Positions 1-10,111 of a stretch of DNA of 64,000 bases are shown here, piece after piece. A model generated the notes under the pieces. That model saw only the letters and a list, made by a program, of their open reading frames with translations, had not been told where the DNA came from and made no database searches. Numbering within the stretch: position 1 is the first letter of the stretch; every line of letters starts with the position of its first letter. The translations under genes and the position numbers were made by a program. Source of the stretch: Strigamia acuminata (lineage: Eukaryota; Arthropoda; Chilopoda; Geophilomorpha; Linotaeniidae); assembly GCA_949358305.1 (NCBI GenBank), contig OX442320.1, positions 7,146,259 through 7,210,258 of the forward strand, written 5' to 3'.

Positions 1-21
1 AATTAGAGTGTAACTTATATC

Positions 22-29
22 TATATAAA
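22..29 (+). promoter_or_regulatory. TATA box of 7-domain Kazal gene A
   Basis: TATATAAA lies 41-48 bp before the first ATG. The same box with the same spacing and flanks (TATATAAACGTTCGG) precedes the paralogue at 8248, so the core promoter was copied with the gene. The transcription start is expected about 30 bp downstream, near 50-55; this is inferred. Confidence 0.6.
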
Positions 30-69
30 CGTTCGGGAGACGATCAAAAATCACTTTGCACATATTTTT

Positions 70-1539
70 ATGCACAAAACCAACATGCAATACATCTTGG
101 CTGCTTCCCTTCTGATTGCTGCAGGTAAGAAAATTTATTAGACAGTTTTTAACGTCTAATTTCATTATTTTGTAGCAAACTGCGCATTCGGACAAGACAT
201 TTGTCCCTTGTATTACTCTCCACTCTGTGGCAGTGATGGCAAAACCTACTCCAACAAATGCTTCTTCCAAGTCGCCCAAAAAACCAACTCTGATCTCTCT
301 ATGGTATATAAAAATCCGAATCGCGAATTTACGAATCGAAATTAACATTTGAAATTATCTAAACAGAAACATTTGGGCGCTTGTACAACCAAACGAGCTG
401 CGGATGACGAAAAAATTAATTTCTGTACCTTGGAGTACTCTCCACTCTGTGGTAGTGATGGCAAAACCTACTCCAACAAATGCTTCTTCCAAGTCGCCCA
501 AAAATCCAACTCTGATCTCACTATGGTATGTAAAAATCCGAATCGCGAATTTACGAATCGAAATTAACGTTTGAAATTACCTAAACAGAATCATTTGGGC
601 GCGTGCAAGACCAAACGAGACGTCATCGACGAAGAAAGCGACGACGACTGTCCCGAGTACAGCAAAAACGGGATCTGCACTCTCGAATATTTCCCCGTAT
701 GCGCTAGTAACGGCCAAACATACAGCAACAAATGCGGCATGTGTGTCGCCATGTACAACGAAAGAAAGGAAGGCAAACAGGCGAATTTCCGAGTAATGCA
801 TCCCGGAAAATGCGGCTCACTCGATTACTGTTTACCCAGGGATAAATCGGGCGCTTGCACGTACGAATACATGCCGATCTGCGGCAGCGATGGCGTCACG
901 TACCCCAATCGATGCACCTTCTGCTTCAGTAAAAGCCAGAAGGAAGCGAAGGGAGAAGAGATGTCGATGGAGTACGTCGGGGAATGTCTAAATTGTCCCG
1001 CAATGAGCAAACAGGGCGCCTGCCCGAGAAATTACGCGCCGGTTTGCGCTAGCGACGGCAAAACGTACGGCAATTTGTGCATGTTATGCGCGGAGAAGTA
1101 CAGGCAACACAACCAGGGCACTGGGATGGGTTTGAGGATGCAACACGAAGGCGTGTGTAAATTTGAAGCCACTTTGTACAGCGCGGAGTTCTGCAGACCC
1201 GAGTGGAAAAGTGGAATGTGTACGCGAGAGTACAACCCGATCTGCGGCACGGATGGCGTTAGTTATGGCAATCCATGCACGTTCTGCTACGCGATGTTTG
1301 AGAAACAGGCTAAGGGCAATGATATTAGCGTGAGACGTGAAGGGCCGTGCAAGGATGAAGATAAACTCGTCTGTCCGAAGTCGGTGGAGAATGGAATCTG
1401 CACGATGGAATATTCGCCCGTGTGCGGTTCGGATGGGATCGTGTATCCGAATAAATGCTTTTTCTGCGTCGCGCAAAAGGAGAAGTTGAAGAATGGAGTC
1501 GAGTTGTATTTCCATCATGTTGGCAAATGTTATGTTTGA
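70..1539 (+). CDS. Secreted serine protease inhibitor with seven Kazal domains (gene A)
   Basis: Exons 70-124, 176-303, 367-525 and 589-1539 give 430 residues. Exon 1 encodes a signal peptide ([18 protein letters not shown]); a second in-frame ATG at 85 is an alternative start. Exons 2 and 3 each hold one Kazal domain; exon 4 holds five. Kazal domains block serine proteases through a loop where P1 is the second residue after the second cysteine. P1 reads L, L, L, Y, R, R, M in order, suggesting chymotrypsin/elastase-like targets at the N-terminus and trypsin-like targets in domains 5-6. Domains 1-2 lack the usual fifth cysteine (KCFFQVAQ where domain 7 has KCFFCVAQ). Exons 2 and 3, with their 63-bp introns, are recent internal duplicates. 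AATAAA is at 1569. Likely secreted to haemolymph, cuticle, gut or saliva; the target is unknown. Confidence 0.9.
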
Positions 1540-1615
1540 AAAAAATGTAATTAAGATCTGTAAGGTGAAATAAAAACGATTGTGGATTAATTTGATGGAT
1601 ATTGTGATATTGAAT

Positions 1616-1648
1616 ACTGTAAAACACTTGGGAAAATGTGGGTTCGAG
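1616..1648 (+). pseudogene. 33-bp relic of the 4-domain Kazal gene
   Basis: This stretch matches 11944-11976 inside the third exon of the 4-domain Kazal gene with one difference. On its left it abuts sequence following the gene A 3' end; on its right it joins lectin sequence. It is a leftover of a larger duplicated block after deletions on both sides. Confidence 0.75.
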
Positions 1649-2428
1649 ACAAAGCGATTTACCGCCGCAGTTTTCGTCTAGATTCAAAAATATACCCATT
1701 TTTTAACAAATTTGTGAATATTTCGAGGATTTTTCGGACCTAAAACATCGCAAACGAAACAAGTTGATTCCGCATTGCATGGAATGGATTCGACTTGGTG
1801 AGTGCTGTCTTTCAGCGAGAGTTTTCCACACTGTTTGTTGTAATAGAGATAGAAATCGGACACTTTTGGGATGAAATTTCGTTCGAAGGATAAAATAAAA
1901 TTCCATCTGGTGATAGAAATAATTTATCCATCGTGTGTCTGCAACCTGGGAATAATTTTTTTTTAAATATTTAATCGGGGGTTGGAGAGATTGGAGCGAT
2001 TTTACCGATGAAAAGCCGGTCGCAAACTTCAAACGCACTTTGGTTCTGGTTTAAATACTCCATTATGAAATTCTCTTCCATTTCATTGCTGGTGGACAAT
2101 AATTTGCCATTTATTTGCTTGCTCGCGCAGTACTCGGCCGCATCGGAGTAATTTCTTTTCTCGCTTACAACATGTAGGCTTAAACTTTCTAAATGTTATT
2201 TATTTAAAAATATTTTTTTAAACACATTTATTTTAACAAATTTAAAGTTACTTAGTAATGGAATGGAGTTTAATCCCAAGAAATCTTTTTATTGCTTTAT
2301 AAAAATAAATATGTTAAAAATAAATTTAAAAAAACTTAAAATATTAAAGAAAAACCTCTTCGAATTCGATTCCATCATTAATTATATCTGATACTTCATT
2401 AAAATCGTATAATTCTTCATCGTTGGCA
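1649..2428 (-). pseudogene. Truncated C-type lectin pseudogene
   Basis: Collinear, near-identical copy of 13149-13929, covering the first C-type lectin domain exons of the gene at 12646-14207, the start of the exon after them and part of exon 2. It lacks the signal-anchor exon and most of the second domain. Relative to the intact gene, the exon corresponding to 13238-13438 has two extra T residues (ACACTTTTGGG against ACACTTGGG), which shifts the frame, plus a 3-bp insertion. Similarity stops abruptly at 2428. I read it as a dead copy from the block duplication. Confidence 0.8.
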
Positions 2429-2566
2429 TGTGTGCGCAGCAAATTCTAATTGCGTATCAAAATAGAGATAAAAATGAAAAGTCAACGAGGTAGTTTTTAA
2501 AAAACGACTGATTATGATTATGAATTTATTGCATTTTGTTATCATCGTCAATTAAATGATAAAATT

Positions 2567-3063
2567 CGACGCATTTTCCATTTGACTGTAAATAAAAATC
2601 AGTCTGCTCGAAAAATTGCTAATGAATTGAGTGTAAATGTATAAAATACCACATTTACTTGAGTTTTGAAGAAGAATGACAGTAGTAAGTAGATGAAAAA
2701 GAAGGCAAAACCATTCCTGAAAAAGAAGCACAAAGAAGACCTTTGAAAAATACTCCTCTTCTTTATTTAAATTATGCCAATAGTATTTATTGCCATCTGG
2801 GTCATTAAGGTTGAACTTTTTTCATCACAGAAAATTATTTTTCTCCATTCTGCATCCCAGGTTTGATATTTTTTTGCCAACTTTAATCTGTCTTCTTTGT
2901 GCTTCTTTTTCAGGAATGGTTTTGCCTTCTTTTTCATCTACTTACTATTGTCATTCTTCTTCAAAACTCAAGTAAATGTGGTATTTTATACATTTACACT
3001 CAATTCATTAGCAATTTTTCGAGCAGACTGATTTTTATTTACAGTCAAATGGAAAATGCGTCG
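2567..3063. repeat. Large inverted repeat with 174-bp arms
   Basis: Arms 2567-2740 and 2890-3063 are reverse complements with about one mismatch, separated by 149 bp. Just inside the left flank, frame +2500 to 2640 encodes a helix-turn-helix-like stretch (RRIFHLTVNKNQSARKIAN), reminiscent of Tc1/mariner-type transposase N-termini. The likely origin is a fold-back or inverted-duplication derivative of a decayed DNA transposon. No full transposase is present. Confidence 0.7.
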
Positions 3064-3252
3064 CAGACCATGTTATCGCCACATTAAAATCTCTAATTAA
3101 TTCCATGTTAGACAGGGTGTACATAGTTATCCTAAGGCAGGGTAACTTTATTTGGTATTAAATGGTACTAAATCATTGCCTACATTGTCATAAATCATTG
3201 TTAACCAACTGTTCATAATTTTTTGAACCAGGGTGTTTTTTCATTTTAGTTG
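3064..3252. other. Spacer between the inverted repeat and the copia element
   Basis: No gene seen. The last five bases, AGTTG (3248-3252), are the left copy of the copia target-site duplication; the right copy is 8018-8022. Confidence 0.6.
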
Positions 3253-3415
3253 TGTGGGAAACGTGATTTATATTGCGCATGCATTGTCGTTTGGTTGCTA
3301 CGGCAACTTTGTTGTTAGGTTATAAGTTTTTCATGACCATTCGTTGTACGCCATTCCTGAAAGTAAAACGTTATATTGGTTCCTGTTTGAAAACGACTCC
3401 TCCTTGACTCTAACA
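3253..3415 (+). repeat. 5' LTR of the copia element
   Basis: 163 bp, TGTGGGAAACG at the left end and CTCTAACA at the right. It matches the 3' LTR along its whole length by eye. It should carry the promoter for the element transcript. Confidence 0.97.
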
Positions 3416-3418
3416 TAT

Positions 3419-3434
3419 TGGTAGCAGAGGGTGG
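3419..3434 (+). promoter_or_regulatory. Primer-binding site, initiator tRNA-Met
   Basis: TGGTAGCAGAGGGTGG starts 3 bp after the 5' LTR. It complements the 3' end of animal initiator tRNA-Met (CCA plus acceptor and T stem) with about one mismatch, so reverse transcription is probably primed from the tRNA 3' end. Confidence 0.8.
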
Positions 3435-3563
3435 TTGCTCCAAAAACGGTTCACGGAAAGAGGAAGACGTTTGCGAAGTTTTTTCCTTTCTAATTAAAAG
3501 AAAAGAAGAACACAAGGTGGAACAGAACGTTCGACAGAAAAGGCTTACAGAAAAGAACACGAA

Positions 3564-5900
3564 ATGGCCGACGCAATATCAGCTGGATCTCTAAATCGTA
3601 TAGAATTATTGAGTATTCGTAACTATTTCGTGTGGCAGTTTAAAGTCGGGGCACTATTACGAGCAAAAGGCTTGACGAGCGCGGTTACGGACGATGAGCC
3701 GGAGAAACCGATTCAAGGAGCACCCGATTTTAAGGCTAAGGAAGCCATTTACAATACCTGGGCGAAAAGCAACAGTGAGGCCGTGGGAATTTTGGCATTG
3801 ACCATTTCGGACGAAGAAGCTACGAACTGCCTGAGCATGACGAGTGCGAAGGTTATGTGGGAGCATTTGAAGACGCAACATGCAGGGGTGACTGTGGAAA
3901 AGCAAGTTGACGCCAGCGCTCAACTCACAGGTTTGAAAATGCGCACGGACGAATCCGTAGATCAATATATTAATCGGGCAAGGGCTATCCAAGCCAAGGC
4001 GAAAGCAGTCGGACGCGACATCCCGGATCGGGAAGTGATACTTTACGCCGCAAAAGGATTGTTGCCCAAATACCACCCAATTGGACGTGATTATCGCTCG
4101 CGACTGGATGCGAAATTAGAAGATCTGCGCACGGGTCTGCTAATCGAAGACCAATGGGCGCCGCCGAGTGGTGCAGCAAGCGCTTCCGCCACCCCCGTCG
4201 CTTTCAAAGCTCAAGCTAGTAAAAATTCGGGCGGGAGAAAATTTCGTGATGGGAATAAGAGAGCGTGTTTTGAGTGTGGCAAAACGGGCCACATAGCGAA
4301 AAATTGTTGGATCCGTTTCCCGGAGAAGCGTCCGAAGCCACAACAAAAGGAAACGGCCAAGCTCGCGTTGGGAACGCCATTACAGCATGCGTACGTCGCC
4401 ACTCTTGAATACGCAATGGGTCCACATGCGGAACGATTAACGCCAGCGCGCGAAGAGACGCGACATTACGCGCTAGTAGTCGATTTTGATGGGAACAACT
4501 CAACAAAATCCAATTGGATTCTGGATTCGGGCGCGTCGTCGCACATGTCGTGCCACCGTGAATGGTTTTCAACGCTGGAGGAGTTTGAGGCAACGGTAAC
4601 TACAGCTAAGAAGGGGACAGAGTTATTAGCGAAAGGAAAAGGGCAAATCGTTATTAATTGCCGTTTGCCGGATTCGACACAAAAAAGAATTACTTTGCTA
4701 CAAGTACTTTACGTACCGGAATTAAAAGGAAACCTGCTGTCAATTCCTAAATTGACATCCAAGAAACGCCAAGTGCTGTTCGGTGAGCACAAGGTGGACA
4801 TTTTTGACCCGACTGGGGAACTCATCGCGCAAGGTAACAAGCACGGAGACATGTTTTTCTTGGAAACGCGCGAAGAAGAAAATGCGACGACAGCACGTGA
4901 GAACGTAGTCATGACGGAGAAGGAGCTGTGGCACGGACGATTGGGTCACGTTAACGAGAAAACGCTTGACGAAATGCACAATGGTGAGATCGTTTATGGC
5001 ATAAAATATAAGCACGAACAACTGCCGAAATGCGCGTCTTGCGTCTGCGGAAAAATGTCCAAGGCGCCTTTTAAGCGCATCAAAGAGAAGCAGTCTCAAA
5101 AGGTTCTGGATTTGATCCATGCGGATTTGGTGGGACCTTTTCAAGCGCCGTCCCTGTTGGGCTCGAGATATGCGATGGTCCTGACGGATGACTTCTCAAG
5201 AAAAAGGTTTATTTATTTTTTGAGGAAAAAATCAGAAGCATTAGGCTATTTCAAGATTTTCAAAGCTTTAGTTGAAAAACAAACGGGAAAGGCACTTTGC
5301 AGATTGCGAACGGACAACGGAGGAGAATTCACAAGCGGGGATTTTCGTGTTTTTTGCGAAGAGAACGGAATAATGCACGAGCTCACAGTTCCATACAGCG
5401 CAGCCAGCAATGGAATTGCTGAGCGTTCAAACCGAACGCTGGTTGAAGCAGCTAGAACGATGTTAATAGACTCGAAAATGCCATTGCGTTTTTGGGCAGA
5501 AGCTTTAGCAACGGTTGTTTTTATCAAAAATCGCACGTTGACCAAACCAAATGGTAAAGTCGTTGCGGAGGAGATTTGGACGGGACGGAAGCCATCCGTC
5601 GGTTTTCTTCGCACTTTTGGATGTTCTGCGTGGCTGCACGTGCCAAACGAGCAGCGCAAGAAACTCGACAGCAAGGCACGAGAAGGCATTTTTGTCGGGT
5701 ATTCAGCTGTGCGCAAAGCGTATCGAATTTTCATTCCCGAAATTAACGACGTGGTCGAAGGTAGATCGGTTGTTTTTGACGAGGGAGTTCGCGGAGCCAA
5801 ACTACTCGACACAAACCGGCAGAAAACGGGAAATTCTCACGACATGGACGAGGGGAACGGCCCGCCGGTGAACACAATTATTGAGGATCCTATCGATTAA
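3564..5900 (+). CDS. Copia gag-protease-integrase
   Basis: 778 codons from ATG at 3564. In order: a gag/UBN2-like region (residues about 1-200), a CCHC zinc knuckle (CFECGKTGHIAKNC, about 237-250), an aspartic protease with the DSGASSH active site (about 318), an integrase zinc domain (HGRLGH ... CASCVCGK), and an integrase core with D, D and E in HADLVGPF, RTDNGGEF and AERSNRTL. The frame stops at TAA 5898-5900, but the same frame continues without another stop into the reverse transcriptase. Copia elements normally make one polyprotein, so this stop is most simply a point mutation (CAA to TAA is possible). Confidence 0.92.
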   Translation: MADAISAGSLNRIELLSIRNYFVWQFKVGALLRAKGLTSAVTDDEPEKPIQGAPDFKAKEAIYNTWAKSNSEAVGILALTISDEEATNCLSMTSAKVMWEHLKTQHAGVTVEKQVDASAQLTGLKMRTDESVDQYINRARAIQAKAKAVGRDIPDREVILYAAKGLLPKYHPIGRDYRSRLDAKLEDLRTGLLIEDQWAPPSGAASASATPVAFKAQASKNSGGRKFRDGNKRACFECGKTGHIAKNCWIRFPEKRPKPQQKETAKLALGTPLQHAYVATLEYAMGPHAERLTPAREETRHYALVVDFDGNNSTKSNWILDSGASSHMSCHREWFSTLEEFEATVTTAKKGTELLAKGKGQIVINCRLPDSTQKRITLLQVLYVPELKGNLLSIPKLTSKKRQVLFGEHKVDIFDPTGELIAQGNKHGDMFFLETREEENATTARENVVMTEKELWHGRLGHVNEKTLDEMHNGEIVYGIKYKHEQLPKCASCVCGKMSKAPFKRIKEKQSQKVLDLIHADLVGPFQAPSLLGSRYAMVLTDDFSRKRFIYFLRKKSEALGYFKIFKALVEKQTGKALCRLRTDNGGEFTSGDFRVFCEENGIMHELTVPYSAASNGIAERSNRTLVEAARTMLIDSKMPLRFWAEALATVVFIKNRTLTKPNGKVVAEEIWTGRKPSVGFLRTFGCSAWLHVPNEQRKKLDSKAREGIFVGYSAVRKAYRIFIPEINDVVEGRSVVFDEGVRGAKLLDTNRQKTGNSHDMDEGNGPPVNTIIEDPID

Positions 5901-7700
5901 CAACAGGACGTTACGGATGACCAACCGGATGACCAACCGGATGATCAACAATTACCGACTTGTGACGAGCCAGCACGCATAGTTGGACGACCGAGGGGAG
6001 CCACAGCTGAAGCGGTGACGCAGCGACACGAAGAGGGAAAACGTGAACGTGAGCAGCAACTGCTCGCTTCAGGTGTGCGGCGCTCGCAACGCCTGGCGGA
6101 ACAAAACGAGGCGGCGAATGTCGTTGGAGAAGAGACAAGCGAGCTGTTCACGCCAGAGACGTTTGACGAGGCTATTAATTGCCCTGATCGCGACAAGTGG
6201 CTCGATGCGATGACAAGCGAGATGGATTCCTTGCACGTTAATCAAGTGTGGAAACTGGTCAAACGCCGGGCAGGAATGAGGACAATAAGATCCAAATGGA
6301 TCTTTAGAATCAAATTCAACGCGGACAAGAGTATTAGTAAATACAAGGCACGTTTAGTAGCAGTCGGATGTGCACAACGGCCGGGCATCGACTTTACGGA
6401 AACTTTTTCGCCAGTCGTGCGGATGGAGTCCTTACGTATTATATTATTTTTGGTGGCCACGTTAGGACTAAAGACAAGACAATTTGACGTAAAGACGGCA
6501 TATCTTTACGGGGATCTAGAAGTTGACATTTACATGGACCAACCCGAAGGTTTTTTAGAAGAGGACGATGCAGTATGCAAATTGGAGCGGAGTCTGTATG
6601 GATTACGCCAATCCGGCCGATGCTGGAATAAGCGCCTAAACAGCGAACTTGTAAAATTGGGTTTGACACCAATTGCGGATGACGCTTGCGTCTACATTTA
6701 CGTGGAAAGGGACGGAATGCTTATTTTAGGAGTTTACGTCGATGATATTCTCGCCGCTTACTCTGACGACCGGACGCTCGAATGGCTGTTGACAGGGCTG
6801 AAGAAAGTTTTTGAGATAGTGGAACTGGGGGAGGTGCACTATCTGCTCGGGATGCAGATCCAAATCACGGCGGAAGGTGTTTGGGTCGGCCAACAAAAAT
6901 ACATTGATCAAATACTGGATACTTTTGATCCGGATGACCGCAGCAAAGCTTACACCCCCGTGGTGGTAGGACAAGATTTGGATGTTTTTGAAGAGTCTAA
7001 GGAGGTCGAGCAGCGCATCTACCAAAAGATTTTGGGCTCTATCATGCACCTAATGATAGTCACGAGACCGGACATATCGTTTGCGGTCAGCAAACTGTCG
7101 ATGTACTCGCGCGATCCGCGTGAAGTTCATTTTCGTGCAATCAAGCGCGTCCTGAGTTACATCAAACGAACCAGGAATTTTCGATTGTTTTTCCCATCCG
7201 AGGGTGGAAGCGTTGTTGGATACACGGATGCGAGCTGGTGCTCCACAAGGAAGGCAAGATCCTTTTCGGGGATACTGGTCATGCTAGGCCAGGCTCCAAT
7301 TTGTTGGAAAACCAAAAAGCAAAACCTTGTGGCATTATCCTCCTGTGAGAGTGAGGTCTTAGCCATGTGTGAACTTCTCAAGAGTTTGAAGTGGGTGCGG
7401 AGCATCCTGTGCAGTCTGGGGCAGGGAGCATTCGTCCCGCAAAGCATCCCGATTTACACGGACAGCACGGCGGCGATGGACGTGCTAAGTGGGTCCAACC
7501 AGCACGGGAGGACCAAACACATCAACCGCCACTTGATGTTTGTGCGGGAGGACGTCTACTTGGGAAATATCCATTTGATTCATATGCCTTCAGAAATTCT
7601 GGCAGCAGACTTTCTCACCAAGGCGGTGCCAGCAGAGAAGATCAACGCGAGTCGTGAAGCAGTAGGACTCAAAGAGCTTGGAGAGGCTGAGAAGAAGTAG
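5901..7700 (+). CDS. Copia reverse transcriptase-RNase H, downstream of the in-frame stop
   Basis: This is in the same frame as the gag-integrase part; the first ATG is at 6015 (561 codons). The reverse transcriptase runs from about KSKWIFRIKFN to the catalytic YVDD (YVDDILAA). RNase H follows with GYTDASW, SSCESEV and IYTDSTAA, and ends with the copia-typical KHINRHL block. Directly after the stop is a short tandem repeat of GATGACCAACCG units (5917-5944) in the linker. It cannot be made as part of the polyprotein unless the stop is read through. Confidence 0.92.
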   Translation, partial: QQDVTDDQPDDQPDDQQLPTCDEPARIVGRPRGATAEAVTQRHEEGKREREQQLLASGVRRSQRLAEQNEAANVVGEETSELFTPETFDEAINCPDRDKWLDAMTSEMDSLHVNQVWKLVKRRAGMRTIRSKWIFRIKFNADKSISKYKARLVAVGCAQRPGIDFTETFSPVVRMESLRIILFLVATLGLKTRQFDVKTAYLYGDLEVDIYMDQPEGFLEEDDAVCKLERSLYGLRQSGRCWNKRLNSELVKLGLTPIADDACVYIYVERDGMLILGVYVDDILAAYSDDRTLEWLLTGLKKVFEIVELGEVHYLLGMQIQITAEGVWVGQQKYIDQILDTFDPDDRSKAYTPVVVGQDLDVFEESKEVEQRIYQKILGSIMHLMIVTRPDISFAVSKLSMYSRDPREVHFRAIKRVLSYIKRTRNFRLFFPSEGGSVVGYTDASWCSTRKARSFSGILVMLGQAPICWKTKKQNLVALSSCESEVLAMCELLKSLKWVRSILCSLGQGAFVPQSIPIYTDSTAAMDVLSGSNQHGRTKHINRHLMFVREDVYLGNIHLIHMPSEILAADFLTKAVPAEKINASREAVGLKELGEAEKK

Positions 7701-7729
7701 ACGAAAGATTTCAAGCAAAGAAGAAGAAT

Positions 7730-7835
7730 AGTTTTTATTGTCGTTAAAATTATTAGGTTAAAATTCGAATTGATTTGTATTTAGCTTTATTGTCGTTATT
7801 AAGTTAAAGTTCCAATTAGTTTGTATTTATGCACG
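7730..7835 (+). repeat. Imperfect tandem duplication in the copia 3' untranslated region
   Basis: Two copies of a roughly 50-bp AT-rich unit, each starting TTTATTGTCGTTA and ending TTTGTATTTA, lie side by side before the polypurine tract. No function is apparent. Confidence 0.6.
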
Positions 7836-7842
7836 CACAATC

Positions 7843-7854
7843 TATAGGGGGATT
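7843..7854 (+). promoter_or_regulatory. Polypurine tract of the copia element
   Basis: TATAGGGGGATT immediately precedes the 3' LTR, as expected for the plus-strand DNA primer. Confidence 0.7.
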
Positions 7855-8017
7855 TGTGGGAAACGTGATTTATATTGCGCATGCATTGTCGTTTGGTTGC
7901 TACGGCAACTTTGTTGTTAGGTTATAAGTTTTTCATGACCATTCGTTGTACGCCATTCCTGAAAGTAAAACGTTATATTGGTTCCTGTTTGAAAACGACT
8001 CCTCCTTGACTCTAACA
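7855..8017 (+). repeat. 3' LTR of the copia element
   Basis: 163 bp, no difference seen from the 5' LTR. It is followed by AGTTG (8018-8022), the right copy of the target-site duplication. Confidence 0.97.
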
Positions 8018-8247
8018 AGTTGATTACGAGAGAAAACTAAAAGTTTCCATGTTAAAAATAAGTTTTCTTGCTTATTTTGATGTTAAAAACGATTGGAATA
8101 GGTTAGAAAACCATAAAATGACGAGATCATTTCAAAACAAACAAATTTCACGTGTTTCTAATTTTTTGAGTCGCACCTTATAATTGCTGATATCGACAAA
8201 CGGGTGCGAGATAAACCACTTTTTCACACACGATTAGGGTGTATATC

Positions 8248-8255
8248 TATATAAA
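8248..8255 (+). promoter_or_regulatory. TATA box of 7-domain Kazal gene B
   Basis: TATATAAA, 41-48 bp before the ATG at 8296, within a stretch matching positions 1-60 of the window. The left edge of similarity with gene A is near 8230; 8023-8230 shows no gene. Confidence 0.6.
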
Positions 8256-8295
8256 CGTTCGGAAGACGATCAAAAATCACCTTTGTTTCATTTTT

Positions 8296-9765
8296 ATGCA
8301 CAAAACCAACATGCAATACATCTTGGCTGCTTCACTCCTGATTGCTGCAGGTGAGAAAATTTATTAGACAGTTTTTAACGTCTAATTTCATTATTTTGTA
8401 GCAAACTGCGCATTCGGACAAGACATTTGTCCCTTGTATTACTCTCCACTCTGTGGCAGTGATGGCAAAACCTACTCCAACAAATGCTTCTTCCAAGTCG
8501 CCCAAAAAACCAACTCTGATCTCTCGATGGTATCTAAAAATCCGAATCGCGAATTTACGAATCGAAACTAACATTTGAAATTACCTAAACAGAAACATTT
8601 GGGCGCGTGCACAACCAAACGAGCTGCGATTGGCGAAAAAATGATTATCTGTCCCTTGTATTTCTCTCCACTCTGTGGCAGTGATGGCCAAACCTACTCC
8701 AACAAATGTTTCTTCCAAAAAGCCCAAAAAAACATCTCTGATCTCTCTATAGTATGTAATAATCCGAATCGCGAATTTACGAATCGAAACTAACCTTTGA
8801 AATTCTCTAAACAGAAGTACTACGGAGTGTGCAAGACCAAACGAGACGTCAGCGACGACGAAAGCGACGACGACTGTCCCGAGTACAGCAAAAACGGGAT
8901 CTGCACTCTCGAATATTCCCCCGTATGCGCGAGTAACGGCCAAACATACAGCAACAAATGCGGCATGTGTGTCGACATGTACAACCAAAGAAAGGAGGGC
9001 AAACAGGCGAATTTCCGAGTAATGCATCCCGGAAAATGCGGCTCACTCGATTACTGTTTACCCATAGATAAATCGGGCGCTTGCACGGACGAATTAATGC
9101 CGGTTTGCGGTAGCGATGGCGTCACGTACCCCAATCGATGCAACTTCTGCTTCAGTAAAAGCCAGAAGGAAGCGAAGGGAGAAGAGATGTCGATGGAGTA
9201 CGTCGGGGAATGTCTAAATTGTCCCGCAATGAGCAAACAGGGCGCTTGCCCGAGAAATTACGCGCCGGTTTGCGCTAGCGACGGCAAAACGTACGGAAAT
9301 TTGTGCATGTTATGCGCGGAGAAGTACAGGCAACAGAACCAGGGCACAGGGTTGGGTTTGAGGATGCAACACGAAGGCGCGTGTAAATTTGAAGCCACTT
9401 TGTACAGCGCGGAGTTCTGCAGACCCGAGTGGAAAAGCGGAGTGTGTACGCGAGAGTACAACCCGATCTGCGGCACGGATGGCGTTAGTTATGGCAATCC
9501 ATGCACGTTCTGCTACGCGATGTTTGAGAAACAGGCTAAGGGGAATGATATTAGCGTGAGACGTGAAGGGCCGTGTAAGGATGAAGATAAACTCGTCTGT
9601 CCGAAGTCGGTGGAGAATGGAATCTGCACGATGGAATATTCGCCAGTCTGCGGTTCGGATGGGATCGTGTATCCGAATAAATGCTTTTTCTGCATCGCGC
9701 AAAAGGAGAAGTTGAAGAATGGAGTCGAGTTGTATTTCCATCATTTGGGCAAATGTTATGTTTGA
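8296..9765 (+). CDS. Secreted serine protease inhibitor with seven Kazal domains (gene B)
   Basis: Exons 8296-8350, 8402-8529, 8593-8751 and 8815-9765 give 430 residues, identical in architecture to gene A. Most of exon 4 is nearly unchanged, while exon 3 and the start of exon 4 differ more ([19 protein letters not shown] against [19 protein letters not shown]). P1 residues read L, L, L, D, R, R, M: domain 4 has aspartate where gene A has tyrosine (CTDELMP against CTYEYMP), so that loop has probably changed target or lost activity. Domains 1-2 again lack the fifth cysteine. AATAAA is at 9796. It is the right-hand product of a tandem block duplication. Confidence 0.9.
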
Positions 9766-9801
9766 AAAAAAATGTAATTAAGATCTGTAAGGTGAAATAA
9801 A

Positions 9802-10111
9802 AATGATTGTGGATTAATTTGATGGATATTGTGAGTTTTCTCGAAATAATGACACTGGATTTAGAAACATAATGGCGGCCATGTTTATTCGCAGTCAGCA
9901 GAAGAAGGAAAGATACATTCGAGATTATGATGAAAAAACAAAATCAAAAAGACCTGGAAAATGAAATAAAAATTCCGAGATGATTAATTAGTCTATTAAA
10001 GTTTGATTTATGTGAATGTGAATAGATATTGCACTTGAACAAACAAATAATGTCTCTAATGTTTATGCAACGTATTGCTACGCGAATCCAAACAGTTTGT
10101 TTTAGATCGTC
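9802..10111. other. Spacer with a dispersed repeat upstream of the 3-domain Kazal gene
   Basis: No gene. About 9990-10050 (ATTAAAGTTTGATTTATGTG ... GAACAAACAAATAATGT) resembles 17031-17090 upstream of the RdRP gene, so a diverged repeat of about 60-80 bp occurs in both places. Confidence 0.5.

Larger units (their letters stand above)
3253..8017 (+). mobile_element. Ty1/copia-type LTR retrotransposon, nearly complete
   Basis: The 4.77-kb element has 163-bp LTRs that look identical base for base (3253-3415 and 7855-8017) and start TG, end CA. A 5-bp target duplication, AGTTG, flanks it. A primer-binding site, gag-pol frame and polypurine tract are all present. Identical LTRs mean very recent insertion. 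It sits between the two halves of the Kazal duplication, so it postdates that event. One in-frame TAA at 5898 splits the polyprotein. Confidence 0.97.

Noticed and set aside
577-1699. Several minus-strand ORFs inside Kazal gene A, and matching ones in gene B
   Set aside because: Mirror frames of cysteine-rich coding exons; no domain content and no splice support.
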